A stretch of DNA of 64,000 nt from an uncultured Fretibacterium sp. (GCA_937911045.1 CALEPX010000012.1:1-64000); one strand, 5' to 3'; positions 1 through 8,167 are shown, numbered from the stretch's first letter. Notes: generated by a model from the letters alone, not told the origin. Made by a program: numbers and translations.

Positions 1-44
1 TGGTACTATGTGGGGTACACATGGGAGAGCAGATAGCTGCCAGT
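1..44 (+). rRNA. rrf: 5S ribosomal RNA, 3' end (cut by window edge)
   Basis: The first ~44 bases match the 3' third of bacterial 5S rRNA: the TGGTA...GTGGGG...CATGGGAGAG...CTGCCAG series occurs in the same order and spacing as in E. coli 5S. The 5' part lies outside the window. This implies an rRNA operon running into the window on the plus strand. The 3' end is placed at the CTGCCAG block by analogy and may be off by a few bases. Confidence 0.85.
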
Positions 45-56
45 TTAAGTTTCAGT

Positions 57-98
57 AAAGAGAGGAGTTTGCGCAATAATACGTTAGCTCCTCTCTTT
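57..98 (+). terminator. Rho-independent terminator after the 5S rRNA
   Basis: Perfect 11-bp inverted repeat (57-67 and 88-98) with a 20-nt loop. The stem is purine-rich on the left arm and ends in a short T run. It lies 13 nt after the 5S 3' end, so it is the natural end of the rRNA transcript. Confidence 0.75.
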
Positions 99-125
99 GC
101 ATAATACGCAATATTACGTGAAAGG

Positions 126-794
126 GTGATTGGAATGTCTGAGCAAATGCTGGTAACACAGGCACTTGATGAACGCGATTTACTCGTCAAGAAAATTAAT
201 GACAAGATTAATAATATCAAGCTCGTCGATTTCAAGAAGCGCAATGAAGAGAAAATTTCTGAGCAGAGAATCACACCCGAAGAATTTGCAAAAAATGCCG
301 CCTCTGCTTATCAACAGATTATTGATCTGATCGACCGCTATCAGAGACTCGATGCCGCAATCGTCGCGTCAAATGCTGCTAACTGGATCGAAACAAGTTA
401 CGGAAAATTTACGCTTGCAGGAGCTATAGCTCTCAGAAATCGTCTTAAGGGCAAGGGGATTTATCTCGGAGATGCTCAGTTCGAAGAACGTTTGAAAACT
501 CGCTTTGATCTTCAGCGCAAAGCTTCGCTTATCAAGACAGAGCAAAATAATAAAAGTCTCGAAGCTCAAGCCGAAAATATGCGACTCAGCATTCTCGGAA
601 AAGATGCCAAAGTCAAAGAAGCTAAGCCGCTCGAAGTCGTTGACGCTTATATCCGGGAAAATACTACTGAAGTAATCGACCCGTTAGACGCTGAGAAAAA
701 AGTCCAAGAAATTCAGGAGAAAATTGACACGCTCTTGAAAGAACTCGACACGCAAATCAAAGTCAGCAACGCAACACACACGATCGAGTTTTAG
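126..794 (+). CDS. DIP1984-like family protein (coiled-coil)
   Basis: 222 residues; ATG at 126 or the next ATG at 135. The family pattern, recalled from memory, can be followed through the protein. An N-terminal ALDERDLL segment resembles the AL-x-RADL start. A central SNAANWIE...TLAGAIALRNRL block matches the TN-x-T...TL-x-x-ALARRDAL block. The C-terminal KELDTQI...NATHTIEF matches the RELD-x-x-IQ-x-NW end. Residues ~115-190 look like an insertion relative to the ~150-residue family. The protein is mostly helical, with no signal peptide or membrane segment. Biochemical function is unknown. It stands alone between the rRNA terminator and a tRNA-like RNA that starts 71 nt after its stop. I recall, but cannot verify here, that DIP1984-like genes co-occur with tRNA-like RNAs in RNA-repair contexts. 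Confidence 0.7.
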   Translation: MIGMSEQMLVTQALDERDLLVKKINDKINNIKLVDFKKRNEEKISEQRITPEEFAKNAASAYQQIIDLIDRYQRLDAAIVASNAANWIETSYGKFTLAGAIALRNRLKGKGIYLGDAQFEERLKTRFDLQRKASLIKTEQNNKSLEAQAENMRLSILGKDAKVKEAKPLEVVDAYIRENTTEVIDPLDAEKKVQEIQEKIDTLLKELDTQIKVSNATHTIEF

Positions 795-865
795 AATTGC
801 AAAAAACTGCCTGCTACACGAAAATTCCTAACTCGTCTCCCCGCAGCAGGGTTACGCTGCATTTA

Positions 866-938
866 ATCACAGTAGCTCATCGGCTAGAGCGTATGACTTG
901 TAATCATAATGTAGCTGGTTCAAATCCAGTCTGTGAAA
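866..938 (+). tRNA. tRNA-Thr(UGU)-like RNA with atypical acceptor and D-loop
   Basis: A complete cloverleaf can be drawn: acceptor 866-872/931-937 (6 of 7 pairs, first pair A-A), U8-A9, D stem GCTC/GAGC, GG in the D loop, a perfect 5-bp anticodon stem, loop CTTGTAA giving anticodon UGU (reads ACA, Thr), variable ATGTA, and T arm GCTGG-TTCAAAT-CCAGT. CCA is not encoded. Oddities are the A1-A72 mismatch, U15 (normally a purine) opposite A48, and no G1. It may be a real tRNA-Thr, a decayed or phage tRNA, or a tRNA-like noncoding RNA tied to the upstream DIP1984-like gene. Confidence 0.65.
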
Positions 939-939
939 T

Positions 940-1158
940 TTTCGTAGGCAATGGGTTCAACCGTCAACTGTGAATTGTCAATTATCAACTTTGAACTCTT
1001 AACGGTGATTTTTGTCAACGGTGAACGGGCAAATGGCAACTGTGACGCAGGCATGGCGACATGCTGAAATCCGCGAGAATGGTTCGGTGTTGAGGCGATT
1101 GTCCGGGAATTTCCCACGCGGCTGTGTGGTAGGCAGTCTGAATATTACGAGTATGAGA
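940..1158 (+). other. Intergenic region, possible structured RNA
   Basis: No convincing gene. The part at ~958-1018 is repetitive (variants of TCAACT and AATTGTCAATT). From ~1028 the composition changes to structured sequence. A 5-bp hairpin with a GCGA tetraloop sits at ~1051-1064, and CCGCG at ~1071-1075 can pair with CGCGG at ~1117-1121 around an inner GGGAATTTCCC hairpin. The stretch runs straight into the strong terminator at 1158-1190, as expected for the 3' part of a noncoding RNA or leader. I could not match it to a riboswitch, 6S, SRP RNA or tmRNA. Confidence 0.3.
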
Positions 1159-1190
1159 TCCCTTCGTGATTTTACGGAGGGATCTTTTTA
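1158..1190 (+). terminator. Strong Rho-independent terminator
   Basis: An 11-bp stem (GATCCCTTCGT / ACGGAGGGATC, one G-T pair) with a six-base loop is followed by a T run. It reads on the plus strand and would end any transcript carrying the tRNA-like RNA and the structured stretch before it. Confidence 0.85.
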
Positions 1191-1261
1191 TAAGCAGAAA
1201 TTTTTTGTGAACTAGGATCTGTGGCGCGCGTTTTTGAAACGCCTAAATATCAAACGAAAGA

Positions 1262-1293
1262 TTCCCCCCGTAAATTCGCGAGGGGATTTTTTC
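1262..1293 (+). terminator. Second terminator-like hairpin upstream of the serpin stop
   Basis: C-rich arm, short AT loop and G-rich arm followed by T6 on the plus strand. It lies just beyond the 3' end of the minus-strand serpin gene. The T run is on the plus side, so it either backs up the 1158-1190 terminator or works weakly in both directions. Confidence 0.5.
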
Positions 1294-1315
1294 GTGCTAA
1301 GAATTTATTTATTAT

Positions 1316-2527
1316 TTATTCCCTGAAGCTCTGTTTGCCCATGAATAAGATCACGCCTGAATTATCGTCAATTATGAAATACACGAACGGTCTATCCGCG
1401 TGAAATTGCTTTATCTCGACTTTCATCGGGCGCGCAGACGTCACTCGCATCATGTGAACAGCCGTAGCAGCTGCAGCTTCTGTCTTTTCCTCGTCAAGTT
1501 CGATAAACGACTGGTGAATTATCGCGTCAATCTTCAAGTCCTCAGCATTCGTTATCCCAGAAAAATCCGCGTGATCCGTGAACGCAGCTTGAACTCCCAG
1601 CTTCTTGAAAATATCGCGCAACTCGTAACGCTTCTCAGTCCTGAATTTCGGCAGCCACAAATCAACTTTCCTGCGTGAGAGCGAGCCAATCCATCGTGAA
1701 AATAAATCCTGATTAACGCCGCTCATAAACGCATTCATCTCGACATTTTCCGGAGGCAACACGGCTAACATCGCGAAATTATGCCCGTCAACACCGTACG
1801 GAATCCGAATAACTTTCGCGCCATCAACTTCGCCGTAAGAAAAATTATCAAGCTTGCTCATCATATCGACTTCGATTTGTTCGGTTTGTGCAGTTTGTTC
1901 GGTTTGTGCAGTTGCGGCATTCTTGAACGGGCGTTTCTTAGTCAGCTTCCTGTCAAATGCGTCCGCCCATTTCGCGTTGAAATACACAGCGTTAGTCAAA
2001 ATCATTCGCGTATCAGGTTCGATTTTGCGAATCAAGTCTTTAATGCGATTGTTCGTGTTGCGGCTTACCCACGAATTTATGATTTCGCGTGCTTCGTTGG
2101 GATTCTGCGAGAATTTCACAAGCCCCGTGTCGCTGTCATAATATTTTTTCAAGAGCAGCTCGTAATCCTGCAGCAAATTCACATCACGGTCAATCCAAAC
2201 TCGATTGGCATTGCGCAACGCTTCACACGAAATTTCCTTCACAAGTTCGCCCAAATTTTCGTGCAGCAAGTCCGAGAATCCCAGAGAATTTCGCATCTCC
2301 TGAGCCGTCTGACCGTTTGCACCAGCGTAGACCATGCCAAACGCTGAGATTATGCTGAACGGTGAAAAGAACAAATCCGAGTCATTCATGAGCAAATTCG
2401 CCGTCTTGAACGCAAATTCATTCACAACTTTCGACACCTGACTTTCCTCCGCAGAAACGCAGCCCGCGCTAATCATGCAAATCGCAATCATAACAAAAAC
2501 GCTTAACACTTTACAAATCATTCTCAT
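1316..2527 (-). CDS. Secreted serpin (serine protease inhibitor family)
   Basis: About 403 residues, with AGGAGG seven bases before the ATG at 2527. A hydrophobic leader ends in a lipobox-like ISAGC, so the protein is probably a lipoprotein. Serpin landmarks include FFSPFSIISAF, a TNAVYFNAKW segment, the hinge with TEAAAAT, and the C-terminal DRPFVYFIIDDNSGVILFMGK. Serpins trap proteases by inserting the reactive loop into a beta-sheet; the alanine-rich hinge is of the inhibitory kind. The usual P15 glycine is Lys here (EEKTEAA), and the P1 region falls near MMRVTS. A perfect 18-bp duplication encodes AQTEQT twice in mid-protein. Targets are unknown. A papain-like secreted peptidase is encoded 45 kb away. 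Confidence 0.93.
   Translation of the reverse strand: MRMICKVLSVFVMIAICMISAGCVSAEESQVSKVVNEFAFKTANLLMNDSDLFFSPFSIISAFGMVYAGANGQTAQEMRNSLGFSDLLHENLGELVKEISCEALRNANRVWIDRDVNLLQDYELLLKKYYDSDTGLVKFSQNPNEAREIINSWVSRNTNNRIKDLIRKIEPDTRMILTNAVYFNAKWADAFDRKLTKKRPFKNAATAQTEQTAQTEQIEVDMMSKLDNFSYGEVDGAKVIRIPYGVDGHNFAMLAVLPPENVEMNAFMSGVNQDLFSRWIGSLSRRKVDLWLPKFRTEKRYELRDIFKKLGVQAAFTDHADFSGITNAEDLKIDAIIHQSFIELDEEKTEAAAATAVHMMRVTSARPMKVEIKQFHADRPFVYFIIDDNSGVILFMGKQSFRE
1878..1913. repeat. Perfect 18-bp tandem duplication inside the serpin gene
   Basis: Two identical 18-bp units (1878-1895 and 1896-1913) encode the hexapeptide AQTEQT twice in a surface-loop region. The repeat is in frame, so copy-number change would alter loop length without breaking the gene. 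Confidence 0.9.
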
Positions 2528-2629
2528 CAAAATTCCTCCTTCAAAACTTCAAAAATAATATTCGGCTACGTAACTCTAAAACATTTGTCGCAAAATTTCA
2601 TCAGCAATTACACACGAAATTCCCCCATA

Positions 2630-2666
2630 AAAAGACCCCGGAAATTTCTTTCCGGAGCCTTCTTTG
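2630..2666 (-). terminator. Terminator after the response-regulator gene
   Basis: A CCGGAAA / TTTCCGG stem with a four-base loop is followed on the minus strand by T5. It lies 65 nt beyond the stop of the minus-strand gene at 2731-3615. Confidence 0.75.
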
Positions 2667-2730
2667 AGAAAGGAGTGTTTTACGCTTGAAAAACAAGCAT
2701 ATGAAAAATGAAAAATAATTAAGCGTGCAC

Positions 2731-3615
2731 TTAATTCGCCGAATACCGTTTTGCTGCGAAATATTCGTCAATGCTGTCAAGAATTTCTTTCGGGAGCATC
2801 GTCTTCAACAAATATTTCTCGGGTTTGAATCTCAACACTTCCATTATACTGCGCTTGTCGCCCTTGGCTGTCAGGAACATTACCGGAATATTCGCTGAGT
2901 TCGGGTCTGAGCGTATCATTTCGAGAACTTTCGGACCGTTCACAATCGGCATCTCGAAATCAAGCAATATCAAGTCAACGTGATTCTTCGCCAAAATTGT
3001 GATCGCATTCATTCCGGAACTTGCAACCAGAATTTTATAGCGTTTCGAGAGCAAACTCTTCATCGAACGCAGAGCCGTCGCATCATCATCAACGATCAAA
3101 ATGCTCTTGAACTCGTTCAGCTTATCAACAGCCTCGCCCTCTTTCTGAAGACGCTTGATTAATTCGGCAACATCAACCGGTCTAACATAAGTCTGCGCAA
3201 CATAAGTCGCTTTCTTGCCGATAATCGTGTCGATTTCCTCCTGAGTTCCGATCACGAAAAATCTGATTCCGCGATCCTCGACCAAGTCCTTAATATAGCC
3301 CAGAACGTCGATCATCAAGTTATCTTCGCCCTGCAAATACAAGATAAATATTCTGGGAATGTCCTCGCTTTTCGGGGCACCAGTCCCAGCCTCCGCAGCA
3401 GCTTCTTCACCGCCGCCCTCCTGTGCAAGCAACGCCGCAACTTCGGGATCAACCGTTTCCTCTTCGTCAGTCTGAATGTTCGATGTCAAAAACGTTGAAA
3501 TTGCTGTGACATCCGGCTTGACCGTCAGAACTTCGAAATCCTGAGCCTTCAAGTGATTGATGATCCCCTCAGATATGAAACTCGTCTTTTCTGTTATGAA
3601 TAAAACCTTACTCAC
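2731..3615 (-). CDS. Response regulator with C-terminal receiver domain
   Basis: 294 residues, GTG start preceded by GAGGA. The C-terminal ~125 residues are a complete receiver domain: ILIVDDD acidic pocket, phospho-acceptor Asp in LILLDFEMP, T/A switch in VMFLTAKG and the conserved Lys in KYLLK. The N-terminal ~150 residues look like a divergent receiver-like fold (VLFITEK, then HLKAQDFEVLTV) with an inserted acidic/Gly/Ala linker around residues 55-85. There is no DNA-binding or enzymatic output domain, so it probably works by protein contact. It lies 63 nt downstream of the hybrid histidine kinase gene on the same strand and is the obvious partner. Confidence 0.85.
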   Translation of the reverse strand: MSKVLFITEKTSFISEGIINHLKAQDFEVLTVKPDVTAISTFLTSNIQTDEEETVDPEVAALLAQEGGGEEAAAEAGTGAPKSEDIPRIFILYLQGEDNLMIDVLGYIKDLVEDRGIRFFVIGTQEEIDTIIGKKATYVAQTYVRPVDVAELIKRLQKEGEAVDKLNEFKSILIVDDDATALRSMKSLLSKRYKILVASSGMNAITILAKNHVDLILLDFEMPIVNGPKVLEMIRSDPNSANIPVMFLTAKGDKRSIMEVLRFKPEKYLLKTMLPKEILDSIDEYFAAKRYSAN

Positions 3616-3678
3616 AAAAATCCTCTTCTTCCTTCTATAATAACTTCTATAATAAGCTATATAAGCTAAAGCCTAAAT

Positions 3679-6501
3679 TTACAAAAGTTGTTCCAACGCG
3701 TCCCAATCCACGTTGTCAACGCACCGCTTTATTTTATCAAATTTTTTGCGTTCTGAATCAGGAATCCGGAACTTTTTCGCCTGCTCCAGCATACTCAGAA
3801 TATTATCAAGATCGAAATTATCCGCAAATCCCTTCATCATCATGTACATTTCTTTAAGATCGAGCTGCGTCATCTCCGGCAAATCCAATTCCAATTCCGA
3901 ATCCAAATCCGAATCCGAATCCGAATCTTCGTCATATTGCGAATCCTGTTCCGGCAAATCTGGAATCTGAATCGGCTCCGGCTCTTTACCCGTCAAAACC
4001 TGCTCTAACGTTACCCAATCCGCATTTGTGACGCACTCTTTCACCTTCTCGAATTTTTCGCGCTCAGATTCCGGAATGCGATAATTTTTCGTCTCTTCGA
4101 GCATATTGTCAATATTATCAAGATCAAAGCTCTCAGCAAACGACAGAATCATCGAGTACATCTCGTTCAAATCCCCAGGCGAAATTTCCGGCAGCGACAT
4201 ATCCGGCTCATCTTTCTTGCCGAAAACTTTCTCCAGAAGCGGCTTGTAACTTCGATATTGCGACAATAGCGCAGGAGTTTTCGTCTCAATCTCGTGAATA
4301 TCGTTCTTATCTCCGCACTCTTCCAAATATTTCGCGTTCGCAGACAAATCCAACGCACCCACAAGTCTCGCAGCACTTTTCAACGCGTGAACCAAAACCG
4401 TATAATTTTTTATGTCCTTTTCTCTTTCAAATCGCTCAATATCATCAGCTTTCTTGTCCAGCGTATTGTAAAAAATCTCCAACGCCTGAACAAACGTCTC
4501 TTCAGAACCGCAATTCATAATCGCTGCATCATAATCAATTCCGGGAATATTTTTATACGGCGAAGCTTCCCGCTCAGAATGCTCAGAATAATCATCGGAA
4601 TTATCAGAATCAGAACGTGAAGCAAATTTGTTTTCGTTCACGTATTCGCCATCGTGTTCGCCCTCGTAATACGAAATATTGACCTCGCCATCATCGTCAA
4701 ATTCTTCGTCATCAGTCCTAATCACCAATTCCGGCGGCAAATATTCCAGCAAAATCTGCTCTAATCTAACTGTGTCAACCGGTTTTGAAACGTAATCATT
4801 AAAGCCCTTGTCGATATACATCTGTCTCGCACCGAGTACAGCATTTGCCGTGAGCGCGATAACTGGCGTGTGAATATTCAAGCCATCCGTGATTTTCTTC
4901 ATCGCCTCAAAAGCTTCGATCCCGTCCATTCCGGGCATTCTGTGATCGAGAAATATCATGTCGTACTTGTTCATGCGAACCAACTGCAACATTTCTACGC
5001 CACTCGTCGCTGTGTCAACTTTGATTTTCGTATTCTTGAGCAAATTCGCAAACACCAGCAAATTCACGTCAGCGTCATCAACGACCAAGACTTTCGCATT
5101 CGGAGCTTTGAACGATCTGCTACGCATTGCCTGATGTGTCGCGGCAACAGAGAACGCGCGCTCATAATCACCAATCGGCTCCCATTTCATGACTGCCTGC
5201 TTCACTTCAAACGAGAACGTCGAACCCTTGCGATAAATGCTCTCAACTTTCAAATCCGTTCCCATTAATTGCAGCAGCTTCTGGACAATCGGCAAACCCA
5301 ATCCCGAGCCGTCAGACCTGAATTGACGTTGCATTTCGATATGCTCAAACGGTTGGAAAATATGCTCTATATTCTCGGACTTAATGCCGATTCCCGTGTC
5401 ACTAATCGAACACTTCAGCAAAATATTATTCGAGTCGAGCTGCTCGTAGCCAATCATGACCGTAATGCCGCCGCGCTCTGTGAATTTTATCGCGTTACTC
5501 AGGATATTCAGCATGACCTGCCTGATATGATACTCGTCACCGTCCAAGATTCTCGGAATTTTCTTGTCAACATTCACATTGAACGACAGAGATTTTTTCT
5601 TTGCCTGTTCAGCCGCGATATTCACAATGTCATTTACCAGCGAGCTTAAATCATACCTGATCGGCGTAATTTCCATCTTGCGATCCTGAAGCTTCGAGAA
5701 ATCCAGAATATCATTTATAATTCCCAGCAACGCACGACCTGCACGCTGAATCACGAGCGCATATTCCGTAATTTCCGGACGATCTTCCTCACGCAGAATC
5801 ATCTCGTTCATGCCGATAATCGAGTTCATCGGTGTGCGAATCTCGTGCGACATATTATCAAGAAAAACGCTTTTCGCCTCATTCGCAGTATTAGCCTCTG
5901 AAATCGCTTTGTCAAGTCTGACCTGCTGATAGCGATACGCGTACGTGTACATGAAAATCAGCAATCCTAACGTCAGCGCAAGAACTGTCAGCGGCAAAAA
6001 CACATTCAACGGGTTCGCTAATTCCGGATTTATCGAGTTCGGGAAGTAATACGCGAACAGAATATTTGACGTGTAAGCTGCGGCTTCAAGTGCAAGCATT
6101 ATTATCGCCTCAAACGATGGCAAAAGACACGGTGTCGCGACAAATGACAGCACAAAAAATACCGGAACTCCTCCCATGATTCCGCCGTCCATGAAAAATA
6201 ATATCGTCAAGCCGAATATGAATCCGCCAGAAATTAACGGGTACGTGAGCGAATCTACTTTCTTTTCGTGATCACCGCTGCTAACGATTCTTGTCGTCAA
6301 AAACGCAATCACAGACATAGCCGCAAAGCACACAAAATACGCCAACGCAACTCCGTAATAACCGCCAATTACGCGAACTAATCCTACGACACCGAAACCT
6401 ATTGACAAAATCATCGAGAATGCCCAAAGACAAATCGCTTTGATATTATTTCCGGTGCTATCGGGTATGAAAATAAAACTCCTAATATTATCTAGTCTCA
6501 T
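3679..6501 (-). CDS. Membrane hybrid histidine kinase (HisKA-HATPase-REC-Hpt) with duplicated C-terminal module
   Basis: 940 residues. About six hydrophobic segments span residues 20-190. The HisKA box carries His219 (MSHEIRTP), with an ATPase N box (NAIKF), DTGIGI and GSGLGL. A receiver domain has VDDADVN and Asp519 (FLDHRMPG). After an acidic linker, an Hpt domain has His705 (LVHALKSAARL). The last ~165 residues contain two copies (776-837 and 880-940) of a ~60-residue helical module (DLxEMYxMM...W...LEQ-L), separated by an Asp/Ser-rich repeat tract. I do not recognise this module. All phosphorelay residues are present, so it should be an active relay. It is transcribed just ahead of the REC-only gene and likely feeds phosphate to it. 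Confidence 0.9.
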   Translation of the reverse strand: MRLDNIRSFIFIPDSTGNNIKAICLWAFSMILSIGFGVVGLVRVIGGYYGVALAYFVCFAAMSVIAFLTTRIVSSGDHEKKVDSLTYPLISGGFIFGLTILFFMDGGIMGGVPVFFVLSFVATPCLLPSFEAIIMLALEAAAYTSNILFAYYFPNSINPELANPLNVFLPLTVLALTLGLLIFMYTYAYRYQQVRLDKAISEANTANEAKSVFLDNMSHEIRTPMNSIIGMNEMILREEDRPEITEYALVIQRAGRALLGIINDILDFSKLQDRKMEITPIRYDLSSLVNDIVNIAAEQAKKKSLSFNVNVDKKIPRILDGDEYHIRQVMLNILSNAIKFTERGGITVMIGYEQLDSNNILLKCSISDTGIGIKSENIEHIFQPFEHIEMQRQFRSDGSGLGLPIVQKLLQLMGTDLKVESIYRKGSTFSFEVKQAVMKWEPIGDYERAFSVAATHQAMRSRSFKAPNAKVLVVDDADVNLLVFANLLKNTKIKVDTATSGVEMLQLVRMNKYDMIFLDHRMPGMDGIEAFEAMKKITDGLNIHTPVIALTANAVLGARQMYIDKGFNDYVSKPVDTVRLEQILLEYLPPELVIRTDDEEFDDDGEVNISYYEGEHDGEYVNENKFASRSDSDNSDDYSEHSEREASPYKNIPGIDYDAAIMNCGSEETFVQALEIFYNTLDKKADDIERFEREKDIKNYTVLVHALKSAARLVGALDLSANAKYLEECGDKNDIHEIETKTPALLSQYRSYKPLLEKVFGKKDEPDMSLPEISPGDLNEMYSMILSFAESFDLDNIDNMLEETKNYRIPESEREKFEKVKECVTNADWVTLEQVLTGKEPEPIQIPDLPEQDSQYDEDSDSDSDLDSELELDLPEMTQLDLKEMYMMMKGFADNFDLDNILSMLEQAKKFRIPDSERKKFDKIKRCVDNVDWDALEQLL
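3886..3928. repeat. CCGAAT hexamer repeat in the hybrid kinase gene
   Basis: A run of CCGAAT-type hexamers encodes the Asp/Ser-rich linker (near residues 853-876) between the two C-terminal modules. It is in frame. Similar GAATCT/GATTCT hexamers occur in galT and in the cysteine peptidase gene. Confidence 0.8.
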
Positions 6502-6553
6502 GCTGTGAATAATAGCATTAAATAACTTTTTCGCAAATCATATTTTTACGCAA

Positions 6554-8167
6554 TTATTTATTCTCGCTGTCAACTACCAATGTCGCCGAAGCATATGCCT
6601 TCACAGGTTTGCCGTTCTCGTCAAATTCGTTCGTGTACCTGATATGAAACGGAATCCTGCCAGCTGTCAACGGGAAAATTGCTTCGAGATGCTCAATTCC
6701 GGAATCAATCTTTTTCATAAAAGCACGATAATCATCCGCGCATTCCTCCGGGAAAATTCCCATTTCAATCGCAGGTTCCGGATAATTCTCGACGACCGCC
6801 GGCAATCCCAGATCGCGCATACACCTGAAACACGGGCGCATTTGTTTCGTCGCGATATTATATTCCCAAGCGTAGACATTCGCCTGTTCACTCGCAAATC
6901 TGAATCGCCGCTCACTGTCGAATAACGCCGAGTAATTCACTTTCTCCGCCGTAATATCCTGAATCAGCGCGTAAAACACGTAATCGTTAAAATTCTTGCC
7001 AATCACGCGAATCGAACTTCGAATGCAGACTTTATTTTCACCGCACAGTTTCGACTTAATCGTACGCCAATTCTCGCAAGTTTCCGTCTCACCAGAAGCA
7101 ATCGCACGCTTCATAGTTTCCTCGTAAATTTTTCGGCTCTCAGCACCAAGATTATCCCACGGATTCGAGCGCAAAATCTCGTTCTCGTCACCATCCAAAT
7201 GAAGCTCACGCGCGTATTTCTCATTCACACGCAAAAGCTCAACATCTCGCGTCACAACGTTGTAATTAAATATCGCGGCAGCTCCGACGTAATTGCTAAA
7301 TATAATCGTCTCAAGCGAATCCGGTGACCAGAATTTCTTCGCGTCCATTGTCTCAATCAGATTCATCGACGGCAAAATCGCCTCAATCTGGGAATTTTTC
7401 AGCAACTCGACAAATTCAGAATCACAAATCGGTCTTGAATACAAATATCCCTGCATGTAATTACAGCCTATGCTCATCATGTAATCTGCTTTCTCAAGCG
7501 TCTCGACACCCTCAGCAATCGTAGGCGTATTCAGCCATTTCGACATTCTCACAATCGAACTCAGAATCGTTCCGCCACGTCCGGCTAAATCACCCGAAAG
7601 AAATCTCATATCGAGTTTTATCACATCGACGTCAAGATCTTTCAAAACATTCAGCGACGAATAACCCGCACCGAAATCGTCCATCTCGACAATATAACCG
7701 CATTCGTGCAGCTTATTCAGAACCGAAATCACAAGCTCAATTCCGCCAACTGTAGACGACTCCGTAATTTCTGCGCGCAAGAACTTCACCGGAATATGAT
7801 ATTTCTCACGGATTTCCTCGAGCTCGCTAACGTAATCATGTTCGAAAATATCATGCCTCGAAATGTTAAACGAAAGCGGAACCGGATTAATATTATTATC
7901 AATGCAAAATCTCAAGAACTTGCAAATAACTTCGAATGCGTGTAAATCCGCGCGATGAATCAAGCCATTTTTCTCAAGTACTGGAATAAAATCAGCAGGG
8001 GATTGGTAGCCACACTCAGGATCATTCCAACGCATCAGAGCTTCTGCACCGATCATTTTGCGCGTCGAATGATTATATTGCGGCTGATAGTTCATGAATA
8101 TATTCCCGTTCGCAAGTGCTTCATCAAACCCGCGAATTAATTCATCTTCAGTTAGTTTTCTTGACAT
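6554..8167 (-). CDS. EAL-domain cyclic-di-GMP phosphodiesterase with C-terminal PAS-like region
   Basis: 537 residues. The EAL domain is at ~10-250, with E42-A-L in GAEALMRW, Asn101 in FNISRHD, the Glu pair in AEITESS, DDFGAGYSS (163-171), Lys184 in VIKLD, Glu219 in AEGVET and the C-terminal QGYLYSRP. The metal and catalytic positions look intact, so hydrolysis of c-di-GMP to pGpG is expected. There is no GGDEF domain. Residues ~285-535 are soluble and contain two PAS-like stretches, so sensing lies C-terminal to the catalytic domain, the reverse of the common order. AGGGGTGA precedes the ATG. It follows dnaE by ~95 nt on the same strand; a functional link with replication is not implied. Confidence 0.88.
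   Translation of the reverse strand: MSRKLTEDELIRGFDEALANGNIFMNYQPQYNHSTRKMIGAEALMRWNDPECGYQSPADFIPVLEKNGLIHRADLHAFEVICKFLRFCIDNNINPVPLSFNISRHDIFEHDYVSELEEIREKYHIPVKFLRAEITESSTVGGIELVISVLNKLHECGYIVEMDDFGAGYSSLNVLKDLDVDVIKLDMRFLSGDLAGRGGTILSSIVRMSKWLNTPTIAEGVETLEKADYMMSIGCNYMQGYLYSRPICDSEFVELLKNSQIEAILPSMNLIETMDAKKFWSPDSLETIIFSNYVGAAAIFNYNVVTRDVELLRVNEKYARELHLDGDENEILRSNPWDNLGAESRKIYEETMKRAIASGETETCENWRTIKSKLCGENKVCIRSSIRVIGKNFNDYVFYALIQDITAEKVNYSALFDSERRFRFASEQANVYAWEYNIATKQMRPCFRCMRDLGLPAVVENYPEPAIEMGIFPEECADDYRAFMKKIDSGIEHLEAIFPLTAGRIPFHIRYTNEFDENGKPVKAYASATLVVDSENK

Noticed and set aside
958..1020. Repetitive AATTGTCAATTATCAACT stretch as a CRISPR or origin repeat
   Set aside because: Units are short and irregular, with no spacers, DnaA boxes or initiator gene nearby; it reads as low-complexity intergenic sequence.
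1028..1150. Cobalamin, TPP or SAM riboswitch
   Set aside because: Isolated words such as GCAACTGTGA occur, but the conserved boxes are missing or in the wrong order, and no matching gene follows on the plus strand.
126..1200. Prophage or mobile-element remnant beside the tRNA-like sequence
   Set aside because: No integrase, phage structural gene or attachment-site duplication is visible; the protein fits DIP1984 better.
1781..2347. Long plus-strand open frame inside the serpin gene
   Set aside because: It is the antisense shadow of a gene with clear serpin motifs and has no ribosome site or recognisable domain.
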